NCBI GenBank assembly: GCA_036752825.1
Contig: DAIORV010000159.1
Location: 1 to 5,021, forward strand
Direction: 5' to 3'
DNA length: 5,021 nucleotides
Source of the DNA: UBA5177 sp002413265
GTDB taxonomy: Bacteria > Chloroflexota > UBA5177
The number at the start of each line of letters is the position of its first letter. Within the stretch, counting starts at the first letter, position 1. The position numbers and the translations under genes are program-made. A model generated the notes under the pieces. That model saw nothing but the letters and a program-made list of their open reading frames with translations. It was not told the DNA's origin and did not search any database. This document shows, in pieces, positions 4,245 to 5,021 of this stretch.

Positions 4245-4950
4245 TACCTATGCCGGTGCTCGGATCGACGCAAATTGGTCTGCCGACGGACGCCGTGTCG
4301 CATTCGTCGAGAACGGCCCGGATGCTCCAACCGGTCGAATCTTCCTGCTGGACGTCGATTCAGGCGATCGCCGGGCCTTGGTCGCAAACGGCGTCGAACA
4401 GCAAACCAACCCGGTGTGGTCGCCTTCGGCCGGCTCTGTTGCCTACCTGGCGGGCGGGAAAAGCAGCATCGTCACGGTGACTAACCTGGAAGGCGGAGAA
4501 ACGCGGGCCCTGAACGACCAATTGGACCATGCCTCGGACCTCGCATGGTCGCCGGACGGCCGCTACCTGTCCGTGTTGCGCAACGGTGAGCTATGGCTGA
4601 TCGCAACAGGAGACGGTCGCGGTTTCAAGCTGGATGTGCCTGGCAACGTGCAGTCCTTCGGGGGCTGGGCCCCCGACTCGCGGTCACTGGCCGTAGCCGC
4701 GGGCGGCCTGCTGCCACAAGTCAACGGCGCCGATCGTGTTCTCGTAGTCTCGGTCGATGGTGGGCCGGTGACGCGCATCGAAGCAAATGCGTCGGTCGGC
4801 GATGTTCGCTGGTCGCCCGACGGACGAACGATCGCATGGACCAGCAATGGCGTCGATCGATGGGGCATTTGGTCGGCTTCGTCCACGGGAGGCGCGGCCC
4901 AGCAGATCGCCAGCGGGAGCGGCGCAGTTACCCTCGACAGTTGGCGTTGA
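4060..4950 (+). CDS. TolB/PD40-type beta-propeller protein, probably 5'-truncated
   Basis: The open frame is 296 codons from ATG 4060, but only the part from about 4240 (residue 61) looks genuine. It has five propeller-type repeats with the WSPDG-like signature: ANWSADGRRVAFVE (71-84), PVWSPSAGSVAYL, LAWSPDGRYLSVL, GGWAPDSRSLAVA and VRWSPDGRTIAW, ending TLDSWR. Such domains bind proteins or peptides and occur in periplasmic TolB, S9 peptidases and kinase sensor regions. No signal peptide, membrane anchor or catalytic domain is visible. Residues 1-60 lie antisense to the 97-aa minus-strand gene and are Ser/Arg-rich, so the real start is probably elsewhere or lost; GTG 4183 is another in-frame option without a ribosome-binding site. 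Five full blades plus a stub suggest an incomplete propeller. Confidence 0.7.
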   Translation: MVCGECCNETSRCASANNASRPSSPVSIVTSVLPVSNRSSRVRGAPGQLIKSATRPLCPGRITYAGARIDANWSADGRRVAFVENGPDAPTGRIFLLDVDSGDRRALVANGVEQQTNPVWSPSAGSVAYLAGGKSSIVTVTNLEGGETRALNDQLDHASDLAWSPDGRYLSVLRNGELWLIATGDGRGFKLDVPGNVQSFGGWAPDSRSLAVAAGGLLPQVNGADRVLVVSVDGGPVTRIEANASVGDVRWSPDGRTIAWTSNGVDRWGIWSASSTGGAAQQIASGSGAVTLDSWR

Positions 4951-5021
4951 CGCGGACGAATCTGCTGGTTGGTGGCTCAAGCATTATTGGATCTGCCGGG
5001 AACTGCTGCTCGAATTCGGTA
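4951..5021. other. Window end, nothing recognised
   Basis: The 71 bases after the propeller stop contain no terminator-like hairpin, no repeat copy and no supported gene start. The window ends before any downstream feature can be judged. Confidence 0.4.

Noticed and set aside
4563..4980. Minus-strand frames opposite the propeller gene
   Set aside because: Their Ser/Arg/Pro-rich translations are typical antisense shadows, whereas the plus strand shows five propeller repeats.

Overview
This is GC-rich bacterial DNA with two conserved-looking ends and an accessory middle. No cas gene, rRNA, tRNA or transposase was recognised. The 37-nt CRISPR repeat ending ACTGAAAC and the protein style (CDF transporter, TolB-like propeller) would suit a Chloroflexota or similar GC-rich lineage, but this is an impression and not a placement.

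Left end (1-567), minus strand: two closely spaced genes read leftwards. One is an unidentified protein at 163-543 whose C-terminus looks strongly coding. The other starts at 135 and runs off the window. From 568 to about 803 no convincing gene is seen.

Middle (about 732-2898), plus strand: a CRISPR-type repeat occurs six times in recognisable full or near-full form (804-840, 1515-1550, 1590-1626, 1663-1699, 2395-2431, 2809-2845). There is also a 15-nt truncated copy at 2884-2898 and a possible decayed copy at 732-763. All are in the same orientation. Three gaps are spacer-sized (39, 36 and 38 nt). Three others are 674, 695 and 377 nt long and hold small genes in the same direction as the repeats. 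Block 1 has three tiny genes at 860-1505, the first two overlapping by ATGA and the second apparently frameshifted. Block 2 has a 126-aa soluble protein at 1776-2156. Block 3 has a 96-aa two-helix membrane protein at 2495-2785. The result resembles a split, decaying CRISPR array, or a row of repeat-bounded gene cassettes. This is the most interesting part of the window.

Right end (2971-5021): a minus-strand pair made of an unidentified 97-aa protein (3951-4244), coupled by an ATGA overlap to a 327-aa cation diffusion facilitator metal transporter (2971-3954). Head to head with them is a plus-strand frame (to 4950) whose coding-like part is a TolB/PD40 beta-propeller from about 4240. Both divergent genes seem to lack natural N-termini at about 4235-4250, which suggests a rearrangement junction.

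How the parts work together is mostly unknown. The transporter should export divalent metal. The small middle genes have no recognisable function, and the repeat copies without local cas genes would need machinery encoded elsewhere to act in immunity.
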